Of a stretch of 9,252 bases of DNA, positions 1-6,340 are shown in pieces. The translations under genes and the position numbers were made by a program. The notes beneath the pieces are model-generated. The model did no database searches. It saw only the letters and a list, made by a program, of their open reading frames with translations, and was not told the DNA's origin. This DNA comes from Anaerolineales bacterium UBA1429 (GTDB lineage Bacteria > Chloroflexota > Anaerolineae > UBA1429): the NCBI GenBank assembly GCA_002329325.1, contig DCTX01000001.1:1-9252 (forward strand), written 5' to 3'. How positions within the stretch are numbered: the first letter of the stretch is position 1; the number at the start of each line of letters is the position of its first letter.

Positions 1-3000
1 CGCGGCAACACCACGGTATCTACGGTGTGGATCAACCCGTTGGTCGCCGGCAGATCGCGCTCCAGGACGCGGGTGCCCCCGATGAACAGGTTGCCTCTAC
101 GGGCGCGGACCAGCACCTTTTCGCCGGAAAGGGTCGCGATCGAGCGCATGTGGGTCAGCTCGCTCGCCGTGACGCGGCGCGGGATGATGTAGCGGCCCAG
201 CCATGCGACCAGCGCATCGGCGTCAGCGGTCAGGGCCTCCATCTGGGCCTCGGTCAGCTCTCCAAAGGCCTCGTCGGTGGGGGCCAGCACGGTGACATGC
301 CGCTCCCGGCTCAGGGTGTCGGCCAGGCCGGAGAGCTCCAGCAGCCGCGTGAACTGGGTGAACCCGTCCATGACATAGAGCTGCCCCATCAAATCCAGCG
401 GGATATCCGGATAGAGCAACAGATCGTCCACCAGATAGAGCACGCCATTCTCCGCCTCGATGACGTCCACCACCTGGGCGCCGCCCAGGCCCAGAACGCC
501 CCCTTCGTGCGACACGGCGAGGGTATGCCCGGCCAGGGTGGTGACGGTGGCGGTCTCGGCCAGATCCCGCGTGGTCAGCGTCCCGCTGATGATGTGGTTG
601 CGAAGCAGTTCGTGCAGGACATCCTCCTGGCGGATGATGCCGAGCATGACGGCATCGGGCACCGCAGCCATCACCGAATCCGCCGGCGCCAGCAGGGTCA
701 GCGGCTCGTCGCCCGCCAACAGATCGCCCAGGTCGGCCAGCTCGGCCAGCGACGACAGCAGCTCCAGGCGCGGCTCGCGCTGCAGCACGCGGGCCAGGGT
801 CCCCCGCGGCTGGGCGAGGACGCTGGACACGATGATCTTGGGCGGCTCTTCGGCGACGGGCTCCTCCGCCACAGGCTCCTCCGCCGCGGGCTCTTCCGCG
901 ACGCTCGGCGCCTCCACTTCGCCCGGCAGCAGCACCTGATCCACCACATGGATCACGGCATCGCCGATGCGCATGTCCACCCAGAGGATGCGCGCGCCGT
1001 TCACCGTAAGGCCCCCGGTGAGCGGATCGGCGGCGAGGGTCAGCTCGGTGCCCGCCAGAGTCTGCAGCGTGCCGGGCGCCAGGTCGCGCCCCAGAATGGT
1101 GCCGGGCACCACGTGCATCGCCAACATGTCGCGCAGGGCCTGGGGATCCAGAGCCAGTTGCAGCAGGCGATCCGAGGGCAGGCGGTTCAGGGCGGTGTCG
1201 CTGGGTCCAAAGATGGTAAAGGCGCCCACCTGGTCTAGCTCGTCCAGCAGGCCAGAGGTGACCAGGGCGCGCAGCATGGCGGACAGGCTGAGTTGGCGGC
1301 TCGGCAGCAGGGTCGGCGTAGCGATCGGCTCCTCCTCCGCGATCTCCTCAACGGCGGGGGTAGCCTCTTCCTCCGGCGCGGCCTCTTCCGTTTCTGCCGG
1401 CGCCACTTCTTCGGTGGCTTCCTCCGGCGCGGCCTCCTCGGCCTCTTCCGGCGCCGCCTCTTCAGCGGGCTCTACGGTAGCTTCTTCCTCGGCGACCTCG
1501 GCCTCTTCGATCTCTTCGGCTGCGGCCTCGGCCTCCTCGGTCGGCTCCGTTGCGATCTCCTCGGCCGCCCCTTCACCCTCGACGGCAGCCACGCCCTCGC
1601 CCTCGGGGGGCAGGAGCACTGCGTCGATCAGGTGCACCACCCCGCCTTCGACCTGCACATCGGTGGAGACAAAGGCGGCGCCGTTGACGGTCAGAGGATC
1701 GGCTGTCAGCTGGAGAGGCAGCCCGGCCAGGGTCATGGTCTCGGTGATCGCGGCCAGGTCCGCAGCCAGTAACGGCTGCGTTGCCACGTGATATTGGAGA
1801 ACGCGCCCCAGCGCCTCCGGATCGGAGACCAGCTCCATGATCACATCATCGGGCAGCGCGTTAAAGGCCTCATCGGTGGGCACAAAGAGGGTAAAGCCCT
1901 CCAGCCCCGCCAGTTGCGCCTGCAGCGCATCCAGGCCAAAGACCTGGGTCAGGGTGCCGAGCCCGCCCAACTCCTCGACCAGGTCCGTCAGCTCGGGCAC
2001 CGCCACAGGGACGGACCCTTCGGGCGGCATCAATACCTGATCGATGAGATGGATCGTCCCGTTCACCACCTCGATATTGGCCAGCACGACCGTGGCCCCC
2101 TCGACGGTGATAGCGCCATCCTGGCCGGTGAAGGTCACCTGAGGCCCCAGCCAGGTCGCATAGGAGGCGACTGCCAGCGTATCGGTGAGGAGCACACGCG
2201 CACCGATGACATGGTACTGCAGCACGGCGGCCAGGGTTTCCAGGTCATCCATAGCGGCAGGATGCTCGGCGAAGAACGCGGCAAAGGCCTCATCCGTGGG
2301 CGCCAACAGGGTGAACGGCCCTGCCGTATGCAGCAGCAGGTCCACGTCGGTGCCGGCCAGCAGCGCTTCCAGCGTGCCCAGGCTGGCATCGCGCTCCACC
2401 AGATCCACCATGTCCTCCCCCTCCATGGGGAAGAGGATGGCGTCGACAACGTGCACGATGGCGTTGGGGATAAAGATGTCGCCGGTGACGACGCGCGCCT
2501 GGTTCAGCAGGAGCCCTTCCTCGTCGGAGGAGATGGTCAGCGTGGCGCCGGCCAGGTTCTCCAGCGCCTCCTGCTCCTCGAGATCGGCCAGGGTATAGGC
2601 GCCCTGGATCACGTGGAACTGCAAGAAGGCGGCCAGGCGGTCCTGGTCTGCGGCCAGGGCCGCGACCGTTTCATCGTCCAGGGCGGCAAAGGCCTCGTCG
2701 GTGGGCGCCAGGATGGTATAGGGCCCGCCTTCCAGCAAGATATCGAGCAAGCCCCCCTGAAGCAACGCAGTGCCCAGGGCGCCGAGCTGCTCGTTGGCCA
2801 TGGCTAGCGTGGCGGCCTGGTCGGTCTCGGCCGGGGGCGCGAGCTCGGCCTCCGACTCGGGGTACGCCTCGGCCACGGGAGGGCTGGCCTCCTCTACCTG
2901 CTGTGGGGTGGGCGCGATCAGCTCCTCGGCCATGGGCAACACGACGGTACAGGAGGAAAGCAGCAGGGCAAAGACCAATAGCAGCGATCCCAGTATGGAT

Positions 3001-3008
3001 CTGTTCAT
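1..3008 (-). CDS. Six-domain fasciclin (FAS1) repeat lipoprotein, C-terminus cut by window edge
   Basis: This is a predicted cell-surface lipoprotein, probably an adhesin or matrix protein. The frame is open from ATG at 3008 to base 1, giving 1002 residues with no stop. The N-terminus has basic residues, a hydrophobic stretch (about 5-17) and a lipobox L-S-S-C with the lipidated Cys at residue 20. Six FAS1 domains lie at about 69-195, 199-329, 337-468, 570-696, 727-867 and 873-1002. Each shows the first FAS1 box (APTDEAF, e.g. 101-107, 236-242, 377-383, 909-915) and the closing box (VHVVDAIL-like, e.g. 185-192). Boxes in domains 4 and 5 are diverged (GPSDTAL, APADSVM). A Glu/Ala/Pro linker (about 470-565) separates domains 3 and 4, and a shorter one (697-724) separates 4 and 5. 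AAAGGAGG at 3017-3024 sits 8 nt before the ATG and fixes the start. FAS1 is known to mediate adhesion; the ligand here is unknown. Long plus-strand ORFs over this span are GC-driven shadows. Confidence 0.93.
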   Translation of the reverse strand, partial: MNRSILGSLLLVFALLLSSCTVVLPMAEELIAPTPQQVEEASPPVAEAYPESEAELAPPAETDQAATLAMANEQLGALGTALLQGGLLDILLEGGPYTILAPTDEAFAALDDETVAALAADQDRLAAFLQFHVIQGAYTLADLEEQEALENLAGATLTISSDEEGLLLNQARVVTGDIFIPNAIVHVVDAILFPMEGEDMVDLVERDASLGTLEALLAGTDVDLLLHTAGPFTLLAPTDEAFAAFFAEHPAAMDDLETLAAVLQYHVIGARVLLTDTLAVASYATWLGPQVTFTGQDGAITVEGATVVLANIEVVNGTIHLIDQVLMPPEGSVPVAVPELTDLVEELGGLGTLTQVFGLDALQAQLAGLEGFTLFVPTDEAFNALPDDVIMELVSDPEALGRVLQYHVATQPLLAADLAAITETMTLAGLPLQLTADPLTVNGAAFVSTDVQVEGGVVHLIDAVLLPPEGEGVAAVEGEGAAEEIATEPTEEAEAAAEEIEEAEVAEEEATVEPAEEAAPEEAEEAAPEEATEEVAPAETEEAAPEEEATPAVEEIAEEEPIATPTLLPSRQLSLSAMLRALVTSGLLDELDQVGAFTIFGPSDTALNRLPSDRLLQLALDPQALRDMLAMHVVPGTILGRDLAPGTLQTLAGTELTLAADPLTGGLTVNGARILWVDMRIGDAVIHVVDQVLLPGEVEAPSVAEEPAAEEPVAEEPVAEEPPKIIVSSVLAQPRGTLARVLQREPRLELLSSLAELADLGDLLAGDEPLTLLAPADSVMAAVPDAVMLGIIRQEDVLHELLRNHIISGTLTTRDLAETATVTTLAGHTLAVSHEGGVLGLGGAQVVDVIEAENGVLYLVDDLLLYPDIPLDLMGQLYVMDGFTQFTRLLELSGLADTLSRERHVTVLAPTDEAFGELTEAQMEALTADADALVAWLGRYIIPRRVTASELTHMRSIATLSGEKVLVRARRGNLFIGGTRVLERDLPATNGLIHTVDTVVLP
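837..920 (-). repeat. Short tandem PVAEE-type linker in the FAS1 protein
   Basis: This encodes residues 697-724 between FAS1 domains 4 and 5. The peptide repeats a five-residue Ala/Pro-Val/Ala-Glu-Glu unit about four times, and the DNA repeats a 15-nt unit containing GGCTCCTCCGCC (plus strand). It is probably a flexible acidic spacer, and the DNA could vary in length by slippage. Confidence 0.7.
1314..1601 (-). repeat. Glu/Ala/Pro-rich low-complexity linker in the FAS1 protein
   Basis: This encodes residues about 470-565, an acidic low-complexity segment between FAS1 domains 3 and 4. The heptapeptide EEAAPEE occurs three times (516-522, 524-530, 541-547), so it is a degenerate repeat rather than a random acidic run. 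It probably acts as an extended spacer dividing the lipoprotein into a membrane-proximal three-domain block and a distal block. Confidence 0.75.
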
Positions 3009-3059
3009 GGATACGGCCTCCTTTGCCGGGCGCCCTGGCGGGCTACATGGCGTCACCCT

Positions 3060-3087
3060 ATCGATACAAGGGCAGGCTCAATCGATA
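3060..3087. promoter_or_regulatory. Two ATCGATA sites 21 bp apart downstream of the promoter (candidate operator)
   Basis: ATCGATA occurs at 3060-3066, inside the palindrome TATCGATA at 3059-3066, and again at 3081-3087. The start-to-start distance is exactly 21 bp, two helical turns. The second copy overlaps the predicted transcription start of the fasciclin gene. The placement suggests a repressor binding two sites on one DNA face, but no regulator is visible here. Confidence 0.3.
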
Positions 3088-3095
3088 TCACCTCG

Positions 3096-3124
3096 ATTAT
3101 AGGGGCCGCTGGGGGGCGTGTCAA
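3096..3124 (-). promoter_or_regulatory. Perfect sigma70-type promoter of the fasciclin gene
   Basis: On the minus strand, TTGACA (plus 3119-3124) is followed by exactly 17 nt and then TATAAT (plus 3096-3101). Both hexamers match consensus with optimal spacing. Transcription would start near 3089, giving a leader of about 80 nt to the ATG at 3008. This predicts strong, housekeeping-type expression. Confidence 0.75.
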
Positions 3125-3200
3125 CGGAAAGCGCAGGGTGAGCGGCAATCACATCTGCCCTGTGGGCCGCCCGTCCGGTAGAGGAGCGATGCCTGTGATT

Positions 3201-3320
3201 GCCCTCACCCCCCAGCGGAACTCGCCTCGGAGGCGAGTTCCGCCCTCCCCCTCTCCCGCACGTGCGGGAGAGGGGGCTTGATTACTGTCTATTCGTGTTT
3301 TCTCACTTGGGGGTGAGGGC
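3201..3320. repeat. Nested palindromic intergenic repeat (REP/MITE-like)
   Basis: A 12-bp terminal inverted repeat, GCCCTCACCCCC at 3201-3212 and its complement at 3309-3320, encloses two further palindromes. The first has 14-bp arms around one base (3215-3228 / 3230-3243, arm GCGGAACTCGCCTC). The second is a perfect 30-bp palindrome (3247-3276) with no loop, arm CCCCCTCTCCCGCAC. No ORF or transposase lies inside. The ends resemble the palindromic elements starting CCCTCACCCC and containing CCCCTCTCCC that recur between genes in several bacterial genomes (from memory). It lies between the fasciclin promoter and the 3' end of the endonuclease remnant, and its RNA would fold strongly in either direction. 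Confidence 0.75.
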
Positions 3321-3416
3321 CGCGCAAGCCGCTCCGCGTGGCTTTGCTCCTAGAAGGACCCAAATGCAATTGTCCTGCAGGGCAGCGCCCTCCGATTACG
3401 AGTACGCCCCCACAGG
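3321..3416. other. Spacer between palindromic repeat and endonuclease remnant
   Basis: I see no gene here. A small hairpin (AGGGC/GCCCT, 3379-3391) lies just past the stop of the minus-strand remnant but has no T-run, so it is a weak terminator candidate at best. The rest of the 3009-3416 gap is the fasciclin leader and promoter, about 75 bp of plain sequence, and the repeat. Confidence 0.5.
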
Positions 3417-4266
3417 CTATCGAATCCAGGCGTATCGCTGCTGAACGTACGTCAGCCACTCTTGCATCTTGGGCATGTGGTTGGCGGAGAGCGTTCCGAA
3501 CAGCGTCTCTGTACTGACGCTGAGAAACCTATCGCCAGGGCGTATCAGGCTGTTCCAGACGCTCGTAGGGGTATCGCCCAACGCGGCTAGCTGCGGCGAC
3601 GTAACGCGCCGACAATCGCGATTCGCCTCTGGGGCGATGTGCAGCAGGCTGACCATACCCGCGCCCAACTCGTGGGCGCGCTCCATCTCGTGGGCCAAGA
3701 GCTGCTGGCGCAACATCTGGTAGAACGGCTCGAAGAATAGGGCGTCGAAATCGGGCAAGCGCTGCTTGTCAATGGGGCAATCGTCCCGCTCATAGAGTGG
3801 CCGATAGATAGCAGTCCGGTCTGTCCCGCTCCGGGCAGTCTTGAGATAGGTACTGCCGTACGATTCGGCCCAGATAGTTGTGCTCGCCGATCCACTCGTG
3901 GGCGACATAGTTACCGTCCTCGATGGGCACCGTCTTGCGCAAAGCCGGATAAAAGGGGCGCAGCAACTCGCCCAGGGCGCGGGGTTGGTCGGCAAAGGGG
4001 AACAAAAAGTTGACGCAGCAGACCTGCGAGTCGCACAGGTGGTTGCTGGGGTTGCCGTCTCGGCCATCGTGCCACTTGATGCCGTGGCGGGCGAAATGAG
4101 GCGGTGCGCTGGCGCGGATGCCGGGGTAGAGGTTCTCCATGGCATAGTCGCGCGGCAGGCAGAACGGGCGCGCCCGGCCCCTGTAGATACCATCAACCCG
4201 CGCCGCCTCGGACACGGTCGGCGAGTCGGCTTTGAATGCCATCTGCCGCACCTTTTCCATTTCCAA
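3417..4266 (-). pseudogene. PGN_0703-type putative restriction endonuclease, disrupted by internal deletion and frameshift
   Basis: Two minus-strand frames together give one recognisable protein. The upstream frame (TTG 4266 or ATG 4260, to about 3868) reads through IYRGRARPFCLP, ARHGIKWHDG, NHLCDSQVCCVNFLFPFADQ and HEWIGEHNYLG. The sequence then moves to the second frame with no in-frame link, continuing ESYGSTYLKTARSGTDRTAIYRPLYERDDCPIDKQ (as ESYGSTYLK, TARSGTDRTAIY, RPLYERDDCPIDKQ) and HEMERAHELGAGMVSLLHIAPEAN to a TAG at 3417-3419. From memory of the family, about 40 residues normally sit between NYLG and ESYG and carry the IEWKY(T) segment of the PD-(D/E)XK-like core. They are missing here. 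The junction is near 3867. Without the core, and with frame lost, nuclease activity is not expected. The original role was probably defence, but family function is only putative. Confidence 0.8.
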
Positions 4267-4283
4267 GAACTCGCTTATTACGC

Positions 4284-4439
4284 TTATCCCTTCTCTAGAT
4301 CCATCACATACTTACGCCCCCATTCCCCTTCATCCTCAAACTGGCCTTCCTCCACGGCGACCAGCATATCGGGAGAGAGATCGTTGAGCAGATCTACTGC
4401 CGGATGACCAACCCTATGATACGGGCGGGGCAGGCAGCG
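4284..4439 (-). pseudogene. Short gene remnant with an rmuC-like tail
   Basis: A minus-strand frame is open from after a TGA (4440-4442) to a TAA at 4284-4286 and encodes RPYHRVGHPAVDLLND, then LSPDMLVAVEEGQFEDEGEW, then GRKYVMDLEKG. It has no good start: the only in-frame ATGs are internal, at 4367 and 4301. Its centre matches the C-terminus of RmuC in this window (LLVTMEEDRFEDDGEW). At DNA level 4321-4372 aligns without gaps to 5211-5262 with 42 of 52 bases identical. The conserved frame and absent start suggest the broken 3' end of a former gene. I do not recognise its own family. Confidence 0.45.
4321..4372 (-). repeat. Imperfect 52-bp direct repeat, copy A
   Basis: This segment matches 5211-5262 in the same orientation with 10 mismatches in 52 and no gaps. 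Both copies lie in the 3' coding end of minus-strand reading frames, in the same codon phase. They flank the toxin-antitoxin operon. Confidence 0.6.
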
Positions 4440-4473
4440 TCAAGCGCTACCAGTGCAAGCCGGCAGAGCTCCC

Positions 4474-4502
4474 TTGACCGATCGGTCACTTGGCGGTATC
4501 CT
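4474..4502 (+). promoter_or_regulatory. Promoter of the toxin-antitoxin operon
   Basis: TTGACC (4474-4479, 5 of 6 to consensus) is followed by 17 nt and TATCCT (4497-4502, 4 of 6). This would start transcription near 4508, leaving a leader of about 90 nt. That leader begins in an imperfect inverted repeat (GGTATC 4495-4500 with GATACC 4530-4535, and GCGCC 4507-4511 with GGCGC 4523-4527). Confidence 0.5.
4475..4488. promoter_or_regulatory. 14-bp perfect palindromic operator in the toxin-antitoxin promoter
   Basis: TGACCGATCGGTCA is a perfect palindrome that overlaps the -35 hexamer and the start of the spacer, so a bound dimer would block RNA polymerase. The GACCGATCGGTC core resembles operators used by TetR-family repressors (from memory). 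The antitoxin encoded here is too short to carry its own helix-turn-helix, so the binding protein is probably encoded elsewhere. Confidence 0.55.
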
Positions 4503-4600
4503 TCGTGCGCCTTCACTCTTGGGGCGCTTGATACCCTGCCCGCGCCAGAGGCTCGGCCAAATGGCCATATCTTCTAACGCTGCGCCAAGGGAGTTGATCT

Positions 4601-4942
4601 ATGGCGAGTGAGCGCGTTCTGCCGGATGACCCATTGGCATTCATCAGACGGTGCGTTTGCGAATCGCGGTTGTTCTGGACATATCATGTGAATATGCGGT
4701 TGGCAGACCGGCATATTGCCCGGCAGACGATACTGGATGCAGCAGCCACCTATGAGATCATAGAATCGTATCCCGAGGACAAGTATCTGCCCAGCTATCT
4801 CGTCTGGGCAATGGCCAGCGGGATTGTCTTTCACATACTCTTTGCGGTTGACGTCCCTGACAACAATGTCCGTGTGATCACTGCCTATCGTCCAGACCCA
4901 GCGCAGTGGGACGGCGATTTTCGTAGGAGGCTAAACCCATGA
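4601..4942 (+). CDS. DUF4258-type toxin of a toxin-antitoxin pair
   Basis: This 113-residue protein matches the DUF4258 pattern: His29 with Arg33, Arg37 and Arg41 on a predicted helix, ESYPED (55-60) followed by LPSYLV, His78 in the central strand (VFHILFAVD), and ITAYRPDPAQW (93-103) near a basic C-terminus. DUF4258 proteins are predicted RelE-like toxins and are often encoded beside small zinc-finger antitoxins, as here. AAGGGAG (4587-4593) lies 7 nt before the ATG. The stop overlaps the next start as ATGA (4939-4942), so the two genes are translationally coupled, with the toxin first as in MqsR/MqsA. Ribonuclease activity is inferred from the family, not demonstrated. No membrane or export signal is seen. 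Confidence 0.85.
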   Translation: MASERVLPDDPLAFIRRCVCESRLFWTYHVNMRLADRHIARQTILDAAATYEIIESYPEDKYLPSYLVWAMASGIVFHILFAVDVPDNNVRVITAYRPDPAQWDGDFRRRLNP

Positions 4943-5160
4943 AGTGCCACGTCTGCGGCGCGTACATGCACACCACGATTACCGACCTGCCTCTCAAGGT
5001 GACCGACAAGACGGTGGTGGTGCTCAAGGCCCTACCGGTGTGGCAGTGCAGCAACTGCCGGGAGATTCTCATTGCGGATAGCGTCATGGAGCGCGTTGAG
5101 GAGCTGCTGGCGCAAGTGAGCGAGGATGCCGAGCTCGAGGTCCTGCGCTTTGCGGCCTAG
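4939..5160 (+). CDS. YgiT-type zinc-finger antitoxin
   Basis: This 73-residue protein has Cys3-x-x-Cys6 and Cys37-x-x-Cys40, a four-cysteine zinc site like the N-terminal domain of MqsA/YgiT. A short helical tail (about 48-70, rich in Glu and Leu) follows. It ends there: the C-terminal Xre-type DNA-binding domain of full-length MqsA is absent, so it probably neutralises the DUF4258 partner without binding DNA. TAGGAGG at 4924-4930 is 8 nt upstream of the ATG, and the ATG overlaps the toxin stop by 4 bp. Its stop is 40 bp from the convergent rmuC stop. Confidence 0.87.
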   Translation: MKCHVCGAYMHTTITDLPLKVTDKTVVVLKALPVWQCSNCREILIADSVMERVEELLAQVSEDAELEVLRFAA

Positions 5161-5167
5161 CGTGCAC

Positions 5168-5191
5168 GGCGCGGGCTGAGCAAGCCGCGCC
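5168..5191. terminator. Hairpin in the convergent toxin-antitoxin / rmuC spacer
   Basis: GGCGCGG (5168-5174) pairs with CCGCGCC (5185-5191). The stem extends by CT/AG past one bulged G and closes a 5-nt loop. It fills most of the 40-bp gap between two convergent genes, so it probably ends or protects transcripts from both sides. Neither side has a clear U-tract, so intrinsic termination is uncertain. Confidence 0.45.
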
Positions 5192-5200
5192 GACGCGCCT

Positions 5201-6124
5201 TTACGCCCGCCACTCCCCGTCATCCTCGAACCGGTCTTCCTCCATAGTTACCAGCAGATCGGCGCCCTGCTGCAGGCTAATGAGCGCGCTGTGCATCCGC
5301 CCCAGGCTGCCCGCCATCTGCTGGCGCGAGTTGCCCAGCATGGCCATCGCCCGCGCATAGCGGCCCTCCAGCTCTTCCTGCATCTCGGCCAGGCTGCGCT
5401 GGCAGGTATCCAGATAGCGATCCAGCCGTTGCAGGTCCATCTGCCCCGCCGTCTTGAGGGCCATCTGAAAGACCAGCAGCAGATAGGGCAAGAACAAGCT
5501 ATGGCCCAACAGCACCACCTGCGAGGCCAGCGCCTCGCCCTGGATGCCGGCGCTAAGCTCATAAACCGCATCCGGTAACACGGCTACTGCAAAACCGGTG
5601 GTCAAGTTGGGGTCAATGTACTTGCGCACCTCGCGGGCCCGCGCCAACACCGTGGCCTCGAGCTGGGCTTTGATACGTTGACGTTGCACGGTATCCTCTG
5701 TGCGGGCCAACTGCTCCATCAAGGGGGTCCCAGCCCACTTGCTATCAATGGGCAGAACCAGGCCGCTGGGCAAGCGCAACCCAAACTCGACAACTTTGTT
5801 GCCTACAACGAGGTTGCGCACCTGCCACTCAGGGGGCAAGTTGCTGAACACCGCATCCAACAGTTGCTCGCCTACCGCGCCTTTGGTGTGGGTACCCGCG
5901 ATGATCAGCTCCAAGCGACGGATCGCGTCTGCCGTGCGTAGCTCTAGCGCCTCACGCGCCCGCACCCGGCTCTTGAGTTCCACCAGATGGTCGCGAATCT
6001 GGCCCATCTGCTGTTGCAACTGGGGAGCGCCGCTATCGCTTTTGCGCAACAACGCCACCGTCACGCCAATCAGACAGAGAGCCTGGATAATGATCAGGGC
6101 CAGCAGAATGATCTCGGTGGTCAT
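5201..6124 (-). CDS. rmuC: RmuC-family DNA recombination protein (short form)
   Basis: This 307-residue protein has an N-terminal membrane helix (about 4-26), then a charged, probably coiled-coil stretch (35-75). The RmuC core follows: KGAVGE (81-86), EFGLRLP (113-119), PIDSKW (125-130), RKYIDP (167-172) and FAVAVLPDAVYE (178-189), then C-terminal helices with coiled-coil character. The RmuC core is a predicted PD-(D/E)XK-related nuclease. In E. coli rmuC limits recombination at inverted repeats. It is clearly shorter than the E. coli protein (about 475 residues), with a reduced coiled coil. AAAGGAG (plus 6131-6137) sits 6 nt before the ATG. The gene is divergent from the antiporter. Its last 17 codons are echoed at 4321-4372. 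The biochemical role is inferred from the family. Confidence 0.9.
   Translation of the reverse strand: MTTEIILLALIIIQALCLIGVTVALLRKSDSGAPQLQQQMGQIRDHLVELKSRVRAREALELRTADAIRRLELIIAGTHTKGAVGEQLLDAVFSNLPPEWQVRNLVVGNKVVEFGLRLPSGLVLPIDSKWAGTPLMEQLARTEDTVQRQRIKAQLEATVLARAREVRKYIDPNLTTGFAVAVLPDAVYELSAGIQGEALASQVVLLGHSLFLPYLLLVFQMALKTAGQMDLQRLDRYLDTCQRSLAEMQEELEGRYARAMAMLGNSRQQMAGSLGRMHSALISLQQGADLLVTMEEDRFEDDGEWRA
5211..5262 (-). repeat. Imperfect 52-bp direct repeat, copy B (3' end of rmuC)
   Basis: This is the coding end of rmuC, matching 4321-4372 (42 of 52 identical, ungapped, same orientation and phase). Together the copies bracket the toxin-antitoxin operon. Confidence 0.6.
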
Positions 6125-6174
6125 GCAAAACTCCTTTGTTGCGGAGTGCGAGAGAGGGCCCCCTCCGCACCATC

Positions 6175-6180
6175 ATTGTA
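6175..6180 (-). promoter_or_regulatory. Candidate -10 box of rmuC
   Basis: TACAAT on the minus strand (5 of 6 to consensus) lies about 50 bp upstream of the rmuC ATG. I find no convincing -35 at 16-18 nt. The leader between it and the ribosome site contains an inverted repeat (GCGGAG 6141-6146 with CTCCGC 6163-6168). Confidence 0.25.
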
Positions 6181-6219
6181 CAGGACATGGGCGATAAGCG
6201 CATCCGAACCACCTGGCGT

Positions 6220-6248
6220 TTGACAGAGCGCCGCCGAACGGCTAAGTT
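6220..6248 (+). promoter_or_regulatory. Candidate promoter of the antiporter gene
   Basis: TTGACA (6220-6225) is followed by 17 nt and TAAGTT (6243-6248). The -35 is perfect and the -10 is poor (3 of 6). It would give a structured leader of about 85 nt. Confidence 0.4.
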
Positions 6249-6255
6249 GTGTTGC

Positions 6256-6294
6256 CTCCCTGTCCTGGGAGATGGCGCCCGGTTGCTCGCCGGG
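6256..6294 (+). promoter_or_regulatory. Two consecutive hairpins in the antiporter leader
   Basis: CTCCC (6256-6260) pairs with GGGAG (6267-6271) around a 6-nt loop. CCCGG (6278-6282) pairs with CCGGG (6290-6294) around a 7-nt loop. Both lie between the candidate promoter and the start at 6341. They match no riboswitch class I can name, so only a structured leader is claimed. Confidence 0.35.
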
Positions 6295-6330
6295 GTTGGC
6301 TCTTGGGGGAAAGGCAAACATCTTACGCGC

Positions 6331-6334
6331 GAGG
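6331..6334 (+). promoter_or_regulatory. Ribosome binding site that decides the antiporter start
   Basis: GAGG at 6331-6334 lies 6 nt before the ATG at 6341. This supports that start over an upstream in-frame GTG or ATG-like codon (6272), whose extra 23 residues are not hydrophobic or family-like. Confidence 0.55.
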
Positions 6335-6340
6335 TATGTC

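Noticed and set aside
27..1238. Long plus-strand ORF (403 codons) and several others across 1-2800
   Set aside because: They lie opposite the FAS1 lipoprotein, which has a signal sequence, strong ribosome site, perfect promoter and recognisable domains. The plus-strand translations are Gln/Gly/His/Arg- or Ser/Ala-rich and match no family.
3201..3320. CRISPR array
   Set aside because: The repeats are inverted and nested, not direct repeats with regular spacers.
3860..3875. Programmed frameshift in the endonuclease gene
   Set aside because: There is no slippery heptamer at the junction, and about 40 family residues are missing, so it is a deletion rather than a recoding site.
3880..4407. 175-codon plus-strand ORF over the endonuclease remnant
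   Set aside because: It is a shadow of the N-terminal endonuclease frame, which carries clear family motifs on the minus strand.
6226..6340. c-di-AMP (ydaO) riboswitch before the antiporter
   Set aside because: Only a short CCGAACGGCTAA-like stretch recalls that class. The order of conserved blocks does not match.
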